Source: Macropodus opercularis
Lineage: Eukaryota; Chordata; Actinopteri; Anabantiformes; Osphronemidae
NCBI GenBank assembly: GCA_030770545.1
Contig: CM061106.1
Location: forward strand, 9,900,001-9,964,000
Length of the DNA: 64,000 bases
Direction of reading: 5' to 3'
Shown: piece after piece, positions 22,005-33,600 of the stretch
How positions within the stretch are numbered: position 1 is the stretch's first letter
Layout: every line of letters begins with the position of its first letter
Made by a program: the position numbers and the translations under genes
The notes under the pieces: model-generated
Database searches by the model: none
Seen by the model: only the letters and a program-made list of their open reading frames with translations
What the model was told of the DNA's origin: nothing

Positions 22005-22366
22005 CAGTGGGTACGGAAAGTATTCAGACCCCCACATTTTTCACTCTTTGTTATATTGCAGCCATATGTTAAAATCATTTAAGGTCATTTTTCCTCATTA
22101 ATGTACACACAGCAGCCCATATTGACAGAAAAACACAGAATTTTTTACATTTTTGCAGATTTATTAAAAAAGACTGAAATATCACATGGTCATAAGTTTC
22201 AGACCCTTTGCTCAGGATTTAGTAGAAGCACCCTTTTGAGCCAATACAGCCATGAGTCTTTTTGGTAGTGATGCAACAAGTTTTTCACACCTGCATTTGG
22301 GGATCCTCTGCCATTCCTCCTTGCAGATCCTCTCCAGTTCTGTCAGGTCGGATGGTAGGCAGCCAT
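22005..22366 (+). mobile_element. Tc1-like transposon 5' end, truncated
   Basis: The fragment starts after TA with CAGTGGGTACGGAAAGTATT, a typical Tc1-like inverted terminus, and continues through the subterminal region. It breaks off abruptly at 22366 against the duplicated block at 22370. Confidence 0.75.
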
Positions 22367-22369
22367 TTT

Positions 22370-22570
22370 CATAATATAAAATAGCTTTTTGGTACGTGTG
22401 TATTTTATGCTGCTGTCAACAGTGTTGATCGGCTGCACGTTATTGATTTTATGACTGTGGGGCCAGTGCAAATTTGAACACGTGCCACAAGAGGAAACAT
22501 TAGAACAGACGTCCAGTGATGTAGCAGTTAAATATGGTTGATGCAGCTTGAACAGGATGGAAAATAAGAA
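22370..22570. repeat. intronic duplicated block, copy 2
   Basis: Second copy of 20231-20440, with about 10% differences by eye. Confidence 0.8.
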
Positions 22571-22672
22571 CGAACTTTAACAAAGGAGGAAAGAAACAAA
22601 TAGAAACAGTCATCATACTAGAAACCAGTTAAAATGGAGAGAGGTTGACTCACCTTTTGTAGCACGAAGAGT

Positions 22673-22800
22673 GTGAAGAGTTTGCTTGTGGGTTTGAGAG
22701 AAAAACATGGAGAGTCTCAAAGCTACAAGTCCTTCGTAATAGACCTGAATGTTCCTGTGTCCACTGTGCACGATATCATCCAGAGGTTTACTTGTTCACA
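22673..22800 (+). pseudogene. Tc1/mariner-type helix-turn-helix fragment
   Basis: An open stretch encodes VGLREKHGESQSYKS and then NVPVSTVHDIIQRF, which resembles the first DNA-binding helix-turn-helix of Tc1-like transposases. Only about 45 residues remain. The assignment is by pattern alone. Confidence 0.5.
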
Positions 22801-23624
22801 CATAAGTTATCGTGGTTCTGTCACATTTCAGTATTTGACCTTTACCCCATGTGTCTGACACTCTGGAACTATGTTTCACCCTGATTACAGTTAACTTCAG
22901 TTTTAACAATTATCTTCATCATGTAAGATAAACAATCATCTGCTATATGTTGAAAGATTGTAACTCTCATCATAATTAATTATGAAACTTATCCTACAGT
23001 TATTGTAGAATTATGAATCTCAATTTGAAATGATGAGTTTTACTCTTATACAGGTTTAATTCAATGCATCAATATTGTTTTTCAGTCCAGTTTTCACCTC
23101 CTCTTCTCTGACTACTTGCAGTTTTTACAGGCTTCTCTTCTTACTCTCTTCCCTCTTCGACCTGGGTGACAGGCAACTGATTTCCATCACAGCTACTCCT
23201 TCCACTAGCTATTCATCTGTCAGTAGAAGCTCTGTCGTCTCCTTGGCTTCGACATTATTTGATTTACTCATCTGCTGAGGGGATGTGTGTTTGAATGACT
23301 CGTCCTATGCATGTTTTTCTGTGAAGGCTTTCTGTAAGGCTCATACTTCTTTCTTTGACTGTATCTGCTTCTTTGGTTACTATTTGGCCTCTAGCGCTCA
23401 AAACTACTCCTCATTACTTCTCCAGCTTTGAGGCTTATAAGGCCTAGAATATTTAAACCTCATTCTTCCTCATATCTCCACCTGAGTTGAAATTTACCAT
23501 TACCATCGTCCATTCCTTCTGGTTCTGCAACAGAAATTCTGTGGACCTTGCTGTCTTTTGGCATTGTAGCTATTTGTGCTATCATGAGATTTAATTTTCT
23601 CCTCTTCTATATCTGTCACTGTAG

Positions 23625-24569
23625 AAACCCAGAGGGAGAAGGACTTCAAGGCTGCATCTCTGTCAGCAATGTGACCAAGCCTTCACCAGACCATCAGAAC
23701 TAAAGAAGCATCAGAAGGTTCACTCTGGAGATAAACCATACAGCTGTGACCAGTGTGGGAAAGCTTTCACTAGGAGAGATGGTTTGAAAATCCACTGTCA
23801 CATTCACACCGGAGAGAGACCTCACTCATGTGAACATTGTGGAAAAGCATTCACTCAGCTTGGTCACTTAGTGAGACACCAACGTATTCACACTGGAGAG
23901 GAACCTCACTCATGTGAACAGTGTGGAAAAACATTCACTCAGCGCAGTAGCTTACTAAATCACCAACGGATTCACACTGGAGAGAAACCCCACTCATGTG
24001 AACAGTGTGGAAAAACATTCACTCAGCGCAGTAGCTTACTAAATCACCAACGGATTCACACTGGAGAGAAACCCCACTCATGTGAACATTGTGGAAAAGC
24101 ATTCACCCGCTTAAGCAGTTTAAAAACACATCAGCGCATTCACACTGGAGAGAAACCTCACACGTGTGAACAGTGTGGAAAACGATTCGCTCATCCCAGT
24201 CACTTAGTGAGACACCAACGTATTCACACTGGAGAGAAACCTCACTCATGTGAACAGTGTGGAAAAGCATTCATCGACATCGGCTCCTTACTGAAACACA
24301 AACGTATTCACACTGGAGAGAAACCTTACTGGTGTGAACAGTGTGGAAAAGCATTCACTCAGAGCAGTAGCTTACTGAAACACCAACGGATTCACACTGG
24401 AGAGAAACCCCACTCATGTGAACAGTGTGGAAAAGCATTCACAGACCCCAGCTCCTTACTGAAACACAAACGTATTCACACTGGAGAGAAACCTTACTGG
24501 TGTGAACAATGTGGAAAAACGTTTTCTTATTCTTCGAACCTAAAGAGTCACCAGCGCATTCACATTTGA
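23625..24569 (+). CDS. ZNF-B terminal exon: 11 C2H2 zinc fingers
   Basis: The exon starts after acceptor CACTGTAG|AAACCC, phase 0, and encodes 314 residues. Eleven complete C-x2-C-x12-H-x3-H fingers are joined mainly by TGEKP linkers, the hallmark of a nuclear sequence-specific DNA-binding protein; with the N-terminal exon the protein is about 408 residues. Fingers 4 and 5 (both FTQRSSLLNHQRIH) are identical at DNA level over 84 bases, and fingers 8 and 10 share the SLLKHKRIH helix end. The frame ends in the linker after finger 11 (HI-stop), where a TGGAGAG-type linker became TTTGAGA. Beyond it a decayed twelfth finger can still be read. The ORF that begins at 23784 is only an internal part. 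DNA target and orthologue are unknown. Confidence 0.9.
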   Translation, partial: KPRGRRTSRLHLCQQCDQAFTRPSELKKHQKVHSGDKPYSCDQCGKAFTRRDGLKIHCHIHTGERPHSCEHCGKAFTQLGHLVRHQRIHTGEEPHSCEQCGKTFTQRSSLLNHQRIHTGEKPHSCEQCGKTFTQRSSLLNHQRIHTGEKPHSCEHCGKAFTRLSSLKTHQRIHTGEKPHTCEQCGKRFAHPSHLVRHQRIHTGEKPHSCEQCGKAFIDIGSLLKHKRIHTGEKPYWCEQCGKAFTQSSSLLKHQRIHTGEKPHSCEQCGKAFTDPSSLLKHKRIHTGEKPYWCEQCGKTFSYSSNLKSHQRIHI

Positions 24570-25040
24570 GAAAGACCTAATTCATGTTAGAGTTGTGGTA
24601 AAACTTTTTCTACCTGCTCCATCCTAAAATGCCACCAGCGTATTCACACATTCACTATCCAACCAGCTACAACATCATGTCCAGTAGCACAGCATCAACA
24701 GTTTCACATGAGAGATGAACTGTAAAGAAAAATTTTTGCCTGAAATCAAAGTAACAAAACCTTTATTATCTTGAAACTTTTTCACCAGTTTCGTTTCTGT
24801 GTTTTGTAAGTGTTACTTGGTGGAAACATGGATGTCTTTAAACGTGGCCCAGTTATTGTTTAGCAGCAGGTTTCTCAACTTTCTGTCTAAAACTAAACTA
24901 ATTCGGCTCGTTGGAGATGAACCGCACCTGGAAAACAGATCCAAGAAGTGACAACACAACCAACAACCAGATGCTACATACGACCTATTTGTTTGTCTCA
25001 GAGATACTGTTGTTGTTCTGTTCACAGTAAATAAAAATGA
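24570..25040 (+). other. 3' UTR of ZNF-B with decayed finger and polyadenylation signal
   Basis: Just past the stop, a relic finger (NSC-stop-SCGKTFSTCSILKCHQRIHT) is visible. The rest matches the 3' regions of ZNF-A (inverted) and ZNF-C. AATAAA lies at 25029-25034. Confidence 0.7.
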
Positions 25041-26884
25041 GTGGAAAGTGACTTAATGCCATCTCTAAAATGGAGGGAGTCATCCCGCCTTGATCATCTC
25101 CACTTGTGTTTTAGCTTTATTGTACTGTACATATTCATCATCGGTATCTGTCTAATGACTCTCTACTGTTGAGTACTGTGATGGGTTTAAGCTTGTATTG
25201 ATGGTTTGTTCAAGTATTATTTGTTTATCATATGTTTTCAAATACATTTATAAATATCAGCAGAATCGAGTTCCCTGAAAGCGGAAGGTGATGGTAAATA
25301 CAGCAGATTAAAAATAAAAGCTAACTACAGATAGCTACAGTGGTGTCCACACATGAACACAGGCTCTCAGATGCAGCTGCATTATTGAACAGCATATTGG
25401 CCCTAGCAGAGACCATGGGAGTGGTATCAGATGCAACAACAACAAGACGTAAAATTGGAGCTTTTCATCTTTACCCTGTTTGACAACACTTCCAGTCGTA
25501 TCTAGACAATATCCTCCTTCCAGATCTATTTGAACAACTGGATAGTGTTTGTGGACGACAGCATGATTCCCTTAGGTTTTAAGATAATCTTCTGTATGAA
25601 GGTATCACGTGTTCCTTCCTCTTCTTGGGGCATAATAAGCAAACTACTCATGTCATTCTTATGTTTTCTTAACTTTTTTTGTTCAGTGTTTTTAATACTG
25701 CAGGTGTTGGTTCCTCATCCCAGCAACCTGAGTTCAACACAGATGAAATGTCCTTGGAAGTTTAGATTGGAGACTGTCTGCGATTATACGTCTGCTCTGA
25801 TTGGCCTCCTCTTTAATTGTTCCTTGTTCAATACATGATATAGGGGGCGTGGTTCTATATCACAGAATATCTGCTATTGCAGGAGGATTAAAACACGACA
25901 TGACAGCAGAGCTGGACAGTTCAAAGTCTGTCTGGCCCTAAATCGCTGGGGCTCCTAGGAGGAGACAGCACAAAGCTATAGTTCAGCTGGACATCAGTAG
26001 CTTCAGTGTCCTGCTGAGATCACTTCTCTGCTCTAACTATAAAGCAGCGTTGATTCTAAACCAGACTGATGTTCTGTGTTTGGAGAGGAGAGGAGGTCTC
26101 CTTTTAGCAGCAGCAGGCCTGTGGATGTTGGAATATTGAGAAGAAGAAAGTGTCTGAGCTGCAGACTCTCGTCCTGTCGTATAAATACAGTTAATTGAGA
26201 TGAAATTAAACTGCTGCACTGTTACAGTTCATCATTCCTGGATTATGTCCTGTACATGAAAACGTGAATATGCAGCACTGCTACGTAGCGATGGGGAAAG
26301 AAATGCAAACACATATGCAAACAACCTGGTCACAGTGTTGATGATTTGGAAAAAAAAAAGTATAATAAATGTTAAGATGTGTTTTGGGAGATGATTTAAT
26401 AACAATATTAGTTAGAGCAGAAGATCAGTTCTTCTTTCATCAGTGGTGAAATAAATATTTATAGAAACATAAACACTACTGTGATAACAGCACAGACACT
26501 TGGCGTTGAGGTTGATAAGCTGGAGCCTCCAACACCTCTGTGGTTTAGTGGTGCAGCATCTTTGGAGCAAATAGTAAAGAAACGCTGTGTTGAAGACGAT
26601 AAACAGCCTCATGAAGCGTCACACACAGAGTCCTGATACTTAACCTCTGTTAACAACAAGCCTCATTGCACCAAACTGGACGTGAAACTAATGGAATTAA
26701 ATTTCTCTGCAAATACAGTTTGAACATCTGAAAGTGAAGATATTATCTGGAAATAACTTTCTACAGGACGACGTCGTTCTAACAGGATCAAACCAAAGGA
26801 CCTACAGCACGTGTTGTTTCATGACATATAAACAGTTTGATGTTTCTAGATGAGAAGACTGATGCAGATACATCTGCTCACCCA
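25041..26884. other. intergenic, one dispersed repeat
   Basis: 26126-26280 matches 10935-11105. A 102-residue open frame at 25530-25838 has no recognisable motif. Nothing else is seen. Confidence 0.4.
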
Positions 26885-27085
26885 TGTTATGTTGTGAAGT
26901 TAGTTCCGTAAGAACTCCATTACCCAGCATGCCAAAGGAGTAGACAGGGGGTTGAAGGACCTCGGGGACAAGCAGGAGATAGAAGGCATGTATTGCTGTT
27001 AATGTAAAGACAGTTAAACAAAAGCCTAAAATAACTCAACTATTACGTCTTGTGTGCTTATTAGAAGGCTAAGCAAGACAACACA
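26885..27085 (+). repeat. candidate 5' LTR of decayed Gypsy relic
   Basis: A TG…CA block of about 201 bases (TGTTATGTTG … ACAACACA) lies immediately before a primer-binding-like site. The left boundary is uncertain, and no 3' LTR was found in the window. Confidence 0.55.
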
Positions 27086-27100
27086 TGGCGTCAGAAGTGG
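27086..27100 (+). promoter_or_regulatory. primer-binding site, tRNA-Leu type
   Basis: TGGCGTCAGAAGTGG matches the complement of the 3' end of vertebrate tRNA-Leu(CAA) (TGGTGTCAGAAGTGG) at 14 of 15 positions and directly follows the LTR end. Confidence 0.65.
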
Positions 27101-27318
27101 CCTGAGCAGCTAAGAAAGAAGGTTCCGCCACAGAGAAATGGGAGAGAGAGAGAAAAAGTCTCCGGTCTCGTGAGTGAAACGTGCTAACGGAGTGTGATGC
27201 TACAAGCAGCTGGGAGAGTGAAGGGGACGAGGGAAACATCGAACATATAGAAGAGGATTTTGTTCCCGAGGTAGTGGATAACAGCAGGGGCCTGTGGAGG
27301 TCCAGATACCCCGACCAG

Positions 27319-28027
27319 TCATGGATAAGCTAAGTCCACCCACTTCTATGCAATAGACAACTGGAAACGCTTAAAGCAAAGATTTAACATTTATCTAGCA
27401 GCACTTAGAGCAAGCTAACATCCTTTTGCATGTTATAGGAGAAGATGCTTTGGATATATATAATAGCTTTAAAATGGATGAAGCTAATCTGACTTCGGCA
27501 GAGTTGATGACAAAGTTTGACGAGCACTTTGTGCCTAGTCAGAACGTGACCTTTGAAAGGTACAAGTTTTTCACCCATGACCAAAAGAACCTTCGATCAG
27601 TACTTAGCAGAGCTTCACACATTAAGCAAAACATGTGAACTTGGTAATCTGAGAAATTTACTAGTGAGAGAGAGGATCGTCTGTGGCACAGTGGATTATG
27701 CCCTCAGAGAAAGACTCAGAGAGACAGGACTTACACTGGACAAGTGGGTCAGTATGTGCAGAGCAGCAAGAACCACTCGAGCACAAGGTAAAGAGCTTCA
27801 GAGAGGTGAAACAACAGTCTATGCAATACAGAAGGACAACATACAGATATACAGATGTGGTAAATGTGGAAGCAGCCACAACCAAAATCACGCCCTGCAT
27901 ATGGGAAATCCTGCAATAACTGATCATCAAAGCAGCTCCAAAACAAAAAGTCCACACAGTTGATGAGGAAGAAGAGGAGGACTTCATTGTGGGTGTCGTG
28001 CAAACCTGTACAACCGAAAAAGATTGA
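27319..28027 (+). pseudogene. Ty3/Gypsy gag relic
   Basis: Starting at MDKLSPPTSMQ, pieces of a retrotransposon Gag are spread over frames: LLHVIGEDALDIYNSF…, then LHTLSKTCELGNL…, then LVRERIVCGTVDYALRERL…, and a damaged knuckle region RCGKCGSSHNQNHA. An acidic segment (VDEEEEEDFIVGVVQT), typical of the gag-protease junction, comes last, after which similarity stops. Premature stops and frameshifts show it is dead. Not related in sequence to the large Gypsy element at 44785-53064. Confidence 0.75.
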
Positions 28028-29039
28028 GTTTAGAATTAGGCGTCTGCACTAAATTAATCAAGGATAAGTGTTTAATCACAATAGAATAAATCTCCATGGT
28101 AACTAAACTGGGTTTAACTGATCCTGCTTTGTGTCCAACCAAGTCAAGGATAAGTTCAACCAGAATACGTGGAAAATCCTGACTTAACACTTGATCTTGG
28201 TTTTCGGGACTGTTGGTGTGTGTTAGTCCACAGTAACAGATGCTCAGAGGAAACACTTATTTCTAACTGACTCTAGACCCACATGTTGTTTTAACTGGCA
28301 CATGCAGGCAGGAGCACATTCCCCTGATTTTCATCCTCTCTTCACTGGCTGCTCCTGAACTAGAATAAATAAGATTAGAATTAAGTTGAAATCCTTTTAA
28401 TTTGCTTTTACCTTCTTGAATGGTAAACATACAAAAAGCTGAATGATGAGCTGAGCTCTTACAGACTCAACTAATTACTGTTGACCTCCTCTTTGCTTTG
28501 TGAGGATTTTTATGGCATCTGGAGCTGATGGATCTGAATATGTGTTGATGTGATTGGTCGGCAGATGCTGTGACGAATGTATAAAATTAATGTATTAAAC
28601 TGAGCTTCAAAGTGTAGAGACCAGATAGTGATGGTTAGTTCATTATTAATTAGTTGATTATTAATTAGATGGTTAATTAAACAGTGGAAGTCAGTGATCA
28701 TAATTAAATGTTCTCCTTTGAGTATATTCCATTGTCCAGGTCTGTAGATTCTCTCAGTCTGTGTAAAGAGGTTCAGGAGAACAGAGATGAAGGAACTGTC
28801 AGCATAGAAATGTTGCTAAAACAATTCTGACTTTCCTGCCATCACCACAACCTTCCACTGGGTGAAGCTGTTACACAGAAGGTTCAACTTACTGGTTCAC
28901 ATCACATTTACAAGTATATGATGATCATAATTATTCTGCTGTGAACAGATTCATTTGCCATAAACTCTCATAACTCCAGTAAAAGCTTCAGGAACTGAAC
29001 CACTGACCATGAGGACCAACAACCTTTACCTGCTCCTGT
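28028..29039. other. no recognised feature
   Basis: AT-rich intergenic DNA with a TTAATTAATTAG-rich patch near 28650. No gene, RNA or transposon was recognised. Confidence 0.4.
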
Positions 29040-29121
29040 TACCAGCAGTGAGGGTTGAACCACCAGCACTAACGTCCGTTGGATCTTCAGTCCAACGCCT
29101 TCACCACTCGTCCATCCTGGT
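29040..29121 (-). tRNA. tRNA-Ser-like gene with GAA anticodon, probable pseudogene
   Basis: The reverse complement has a Ser-type A box (TGGACGAGTGGTGAAGG), an anticodon arm GTTGGA-CTGAAGA-TCCAAC, a longer variable region, a B box (GGTTCAACCC), and acceptor ends ACCAGGA/TGCTGGT with one mismatch. The loop reads GAA, as in tRNA-Phe, on a Ser-like scaffold. The T stem pairs poorly, so it is likely a pseudogene or the head of a SINE. Confidence 0.5.
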
Positions 29122-30624
29122 AGATTCTCTGTGTTTCACAGACAGCAGCTTATTCTACACATCACTAAATATGACTCATCTCTCACTATGTGCTGTGTTG
29201 ATATGACTCCAGCCTGGATGCAGCCCAGGGACCAAACATCAGTGGCATCATTGAAGCCAAGCTGTGTCGTACAAACAGATATGGTGTCAGTTCATGACCT
29301 GTCATCCAGACTCAGTAGGTTGTTGAGGTCTAGTCTAAGTCTAAAGGAAGCTAAACGCTATAAATCACTGCACTGTTGAGCAAAGGATGAAACTGCTGCA
29401 CAGGAGGTTTCACTACAAGAACAATATGTTGATAAGTGTGTGACACATCTGTTACTAACACACCAACGGACCAACAACGGGGACGTGACTCATGACAGAC
29501 AAACCAGACGGACAAGGACTGACTGACCAGCAATGGCTGCTAGTGAGAGAATGACTGAGATACCAGAGCATGATACAGATTAGATGCAGGTGAGTACGAT
29601 GACAACAGGAAACAGAAAACCACAGAACAAGAAATAAACCTGAGGCCGACTGACTGTGTTACAACATCCTGGTCTTAAACTGGTCAAGTTCCTGTCACAG
29701 TGTCATTATTTACACACTAGAAGCTTTTTTCATGTCACTCATTCATTTCACCACATTTAGGTTTTACATCTGTTAAATTGTTTCCATGACTCCAGTCTAA
29801 AAAAATCCACCTGTTCAGTAACAGAAACACAGTCACATGGTTTCCTTTGCTTTAAACAGGATGGAAGCTGCTGTAATGAGAGCAGGACACTGACTTTATG
29901 ATTTCAGACACATCAGCTGCCTAATTAAGCAAAAATACATCATTTTGTCATGAGCTGAGACTTCACTTCCGCCTCCGACTCTTATTTTGAAGAGCTCCAC
30001 AGGATGCTCCCACTACACCCCGGTCAGCTTTGGCATGATTGCTAATTACGTCACCTGTTTCTCCTTCCACTAACCTCCACTAAGTCTCCTCTCAGGCTCA
30101 GTTCTCGTCAGACCGTCAACGTCAGTAGATCTGTGTATTGGAAGCTTCACTCTGTCTGTTCGTGAGGTTTTTTAACTTCTTAGTCCTCGCTCTTTGTTCT
30201 GACCTTGTACCTGAACTTCCTCGATAATCGTGTTGCTTCCTTCTGCTACATGTGACCACGAGAGGCTCCTTTATGAACTATTGTATTTGACTTACTGAGC
30301 CGTCACGTCTCGTTTTGTTTTCCCTGCTCTGGTCAAGTGGATTCCAGCCTATTTGGCTCGTTTTCAGTTTGGAGCTTTTAGTCTGTTGTGACTCTTTCAG
30401 TTTAAACTCTTGCGGACATGCTGGACTGCAACTGCGGTCAAGTCAGTCGTCGTTCGCTCATCCGTCGTTAAGCCGCGCTTTGAAAATGTCGTGCGCTCGT
30501 ATTCCATGGTTTACAGCAGAGCATTAAACGCGATGGAAGCTGCTTTCTGTTTTAGCAATAAGAGTCTGATCTGCTCTAATTATACATTACTGCAAAAATA
30601 AATATGAATACACACAACAAAGCT
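29122..30624. other. no recognised gene
   Basis: Only short open frames without family resemblance are present. No transposon end or RNA gene was recognised. Confidence 0.4.
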
Positions 30625-31208
30625 GTCACCTCACAAAGAACCATGTACTTTTACCGCATGGTTTATGATTTATTAGCAAATAAATATGGCATTTCATATT
30701 TAAAATACAGTATACTTTGATGATGAATAAAATGACTTTAGTGCATAATGCCAGGCCCAAACTAATATCTCCTTGTTCTACTGGACCTGTACTCTCACCT
30801 GACAAAGAACCATGTACTTTTACTGCATGGTTTATGATTTATTAGTACTTAAATATAGCATTTAATACTCAAAATACAGTACAAGTTGTCAACTTTGATG
30901 TTGAATAAAATGTTTTAGATGCATAATGCCAGGCCCAGACTAATATCTCCTTGTTCTACTGGACCTGTACTCTCACCTCCCCAAGAACTGTGTACTTTTA
31001 CTGCACGGTTTATGATTTATTAGCAAATAAATATGGCATTTCATATTTAAAATACAGTATACGTTGTCAACTTTGATGTTGAATAAAATGATTTTGGTGC
31101 ATAATGCCAGGCCCAGACTAATATCTCCCTGTTCTATAGGTACTGTACTCTCACCTCACAAAGAACCGTGTACTTTTACTGCATGGTTTATGATTTATTA
31201 GTACTTCA
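30625..31208. repeat. tandem satellite, about 176-bp unit, 3.3 copies
   Basis: Units start near 30625, 30795, 30973 and 31151, each at TCACCT followed by an AAGAAC phrase and ATGGTTTATGATTTATTAG. The first spacing is 170 bases, the next two 178. The fourth unit is cut at about 31208. AT-rich, non-coding. Confidence 0.9.
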
Positions 31209-31804
31209 AAATCCAGCTCAAGAAACTCGATCCAAATCACAAATCATGAGAAACAATGCAGAAATACAGACAGCAACCGCTTGTATTAACATGACAGAAA
31301 AAAAGTGCACATATGCCTTTTAACTTTTTAAGTGGTTCATCAAAATACCTAAATACAGGAATTACTCACAAAGACAACAATTCCAATCTGAGGTTTTTAC
31401 AGTCTTTTACCTGTTGCAGATGGTATCCTGCGCAGTGTCTGGAGACAGATGAAGCCACAATTCAGACATGAAAACCTGTGGCCTGATGCTAGAGAGAGGC
31501 AGGATCAGCCCCTCAATTATTTGTTCAAATTACAGTATGTACAGTATGTTTCTACCTTTTTCTTCTCATTACTGTAATTCCCATAAATGACTATCAACTA
31601 AGATTTTCTAATGCTCTGTTCAGACGTAGGCCATCGTTCCATTCATTGAGGTTCAGGTGATGGTAGCGTCTCCTTCATGCTGAAGGTAACTGAACCAAAG
31701 AGTCGTTGTTTTGGCCTTTGAGCCAAAGACTTGATTGAAACGCAGCCACGCTGCTGCCAGGCTTCAGCAGGATGAGGCCTAACGTAGCACATAGTCACCA
31801 CAGC
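31209..31804. other. no recognised feature
   Basis: No gene, RNA or known element is seen between the satellite and the segmental duplicate. Confidence 0.4.
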
Positions 31805-32456
31805 TCCACCTCATCGTGTGTCATCCCTCACTGTGCTTGTTATCTCAACGTCTGTCTGACTCGTACTGAACATGCTGCATAAACATCCTCTGCAGAGCTG
31901 AGCGTGTGTTAGAAATGAGCTGTGCTGCTTTTCTGTGTTGGTGGGTTCAGCTTTACCTCAGAGAAGCTCAGATAACTGCTGCTAATGTCTAACACCCCAT
32001 CAAATGTGAGCTTAGATTCAACAGCACAGCATCAGGGTGTGATCAAGGTGAGATCGTAGCAGGAACATGTTGCACAGCGGCCTATGAAACGAGTCTGATC
32101 TCTGCTGGTCCAAACATGACTTTATTACTGACTCAGTGATGGACGTTATTATTGTGGACTGTGCTCATTGTCTGTGGGCTGTTGTTGAGTGATGCTGCCT
32201 CTAATGAAACATTAGAAGGTGAGTGTGTCCCTGTTAAACTCCCTCCTCACCACCACCCCCTTCTCCTGCAGGACAACTTTACTCTGCATCCACTGGGTTT
32301 GTATTGAATGATGCTCAGTAAAATCAAACTGATTCTACAGTATAAATATATAAACGTAGCCGCGTCAGAAAAACAAGGAAATAGAAGCAAAGGCTGTTGA
32401 TTCTAAATGAAGAGGTTTCAATTCTCTCTGGCGAGTAGAGAGTAGTTCCTCACATT

Positions 32457-32741
32457 ATCCAGCGAGTGGCGCTGTAACTCTATGGCTGATGGCAGCGCTC
32501 GCCAAAAAACAAGTCGCACACGTGACGTCATCGTCCAGCGACATCGTACTTTTAAGCGCCACGACGGGAAACAACAAGCAGCGAGACGGTGTAAGTGTTG
32601 AAACGAGTCCATTGTTCAACGTGAACGACTGGTTGGAAGAGTTTTTTGACTTTGTACATTGATTCGTCCAGAAGCAGATAAAATCGGTCCACGTGTCTCT
32701 GAACTTCGTTCTTCACTAAGGACTCGCTGCAGCATTTTGGA
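32457..32741 (+). promoter_or_regulatory. candidate ZNF-C promoter and non-coding first exon
   Basis: Paralogue of 15405-15704 with the CACGTGACGTCA E-box/CRE overlap and the strong donor retained. It may still drive a transcript carrying the orphan ZNF-C exon. Confidence 0.4.
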
Positions 32742-32959
32742 GTAAGTTCATGTTCGTTAACGCAGCAAAGTGTTTTCAGCAGTGTAGTGTAGCGACCCGG
32801 TGCATTGTGGGAGCAGCTGCTGCTGTTCCTGCTTCTAACTAGTTATGTGTTCATTGTGTTTAAATGCTGTAGTGCTGGTGTGTTTATTTATTGCGTGTTG
32901 TGTTCGTGCGTTAAACTGAAGGTTTGTGTTAAGTTGTGGGTGTGGGACCCTCGTGGTGT

Positions 32960-33404
32960 GCGGTGTTCCGCAATAACGAGTGACCACGTTAATTGGTGAC
33001 CGACTTCAGTGGTTACGGCAGATGTTTGAAGGAGCCTGTTAGTCCTAGTCGCTGCCTTGTCGGTGTTTTATTGGCTTTACGCGATCTAAACAAACTGCTG
33101 TTAACAATCTTTAGGGTTTTACCAGAAATAACCTGACGCAGTCTGAACTTCTCTCGTATCACGGAAGTAGCTGAAAGATGATGAGGACTGAGTCAGTCTG
33201 CTCTGAGTCGCTGCGGTCTGTTGTCAATAACATAAATAATCAAACCTCTACGTTTTTATCTGTGAAGCCACTAAAGATTGTTAACAGCAGTTTGGCGTAA
33301 ATCTAATAAAACACCGACAAAGCAGTGACTAGGACTAACAGGCTCGCTTCCTAACTATGGTCGGTCACCACTTAACGTGGTCACTCGTTATTACGGAACA
33401 CCGC
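32960..33404. repeat. long inverted repeat (fold-back), copy 2
   Basis: The left arm 32960-33114 pairs with the right arm 33271-33404. The pairing extends inward past the partner's arms through ACTGCTGTTAACAATCTTTAG and its complement. The spacer is about 156 bases. The right arm has lost about 30 bases near 33350. Confidence 0.9.
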
Positions 33405-33600
33405 GCTGGTTGAACAATTGCAAGAGTTGAGAGACTTTTTGGAGCGAATAATAGAAATAATTCAGATATATTGTATCCTGCTGAAAATGCAAAACATTAT
33501 GCTAATAATAATAATAGATTTTAATGTGCACGTTTGTAAATATTCACTAATGATAATAAAACGTAGTTGACCTCTTTTCCAGACTTTGGCTTTGGTTAAA

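Larger units (their letters stand above)
18633..23624 (+). other. large intron of ZNF-B filled with repeats
   Basis: This 4,992-base interval separates the two ZNF-B exons. It contains LINE fragments, a Tc1-like end, a Tc1-type helix-turn-helix fragment, a TG microsatellite and internal duplications, listed separately. 18633-18990 and 21706-21990 match the ZNF-C intron at 34497-34840 and 34850-35170. In ZNF-C these are adjacent, so about 2.7 kb was inserted here in ZNF-B or lost in ZNF-C. Confidence 0.65.
31805..33600. repeat. segmental duplicate upstream of ZNF-C (partner 14785-16280)
   Basis: Nearly identical to the ZNF-B 5' flank through the CRE block and the GCATTGTGGG repeat. It retains a longer fold-back interior than the partner. 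The CRE TGACGTCA is at 32523-32530 and the donor GGA|GTAAGT follows 32741. Confidence 0.85.
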
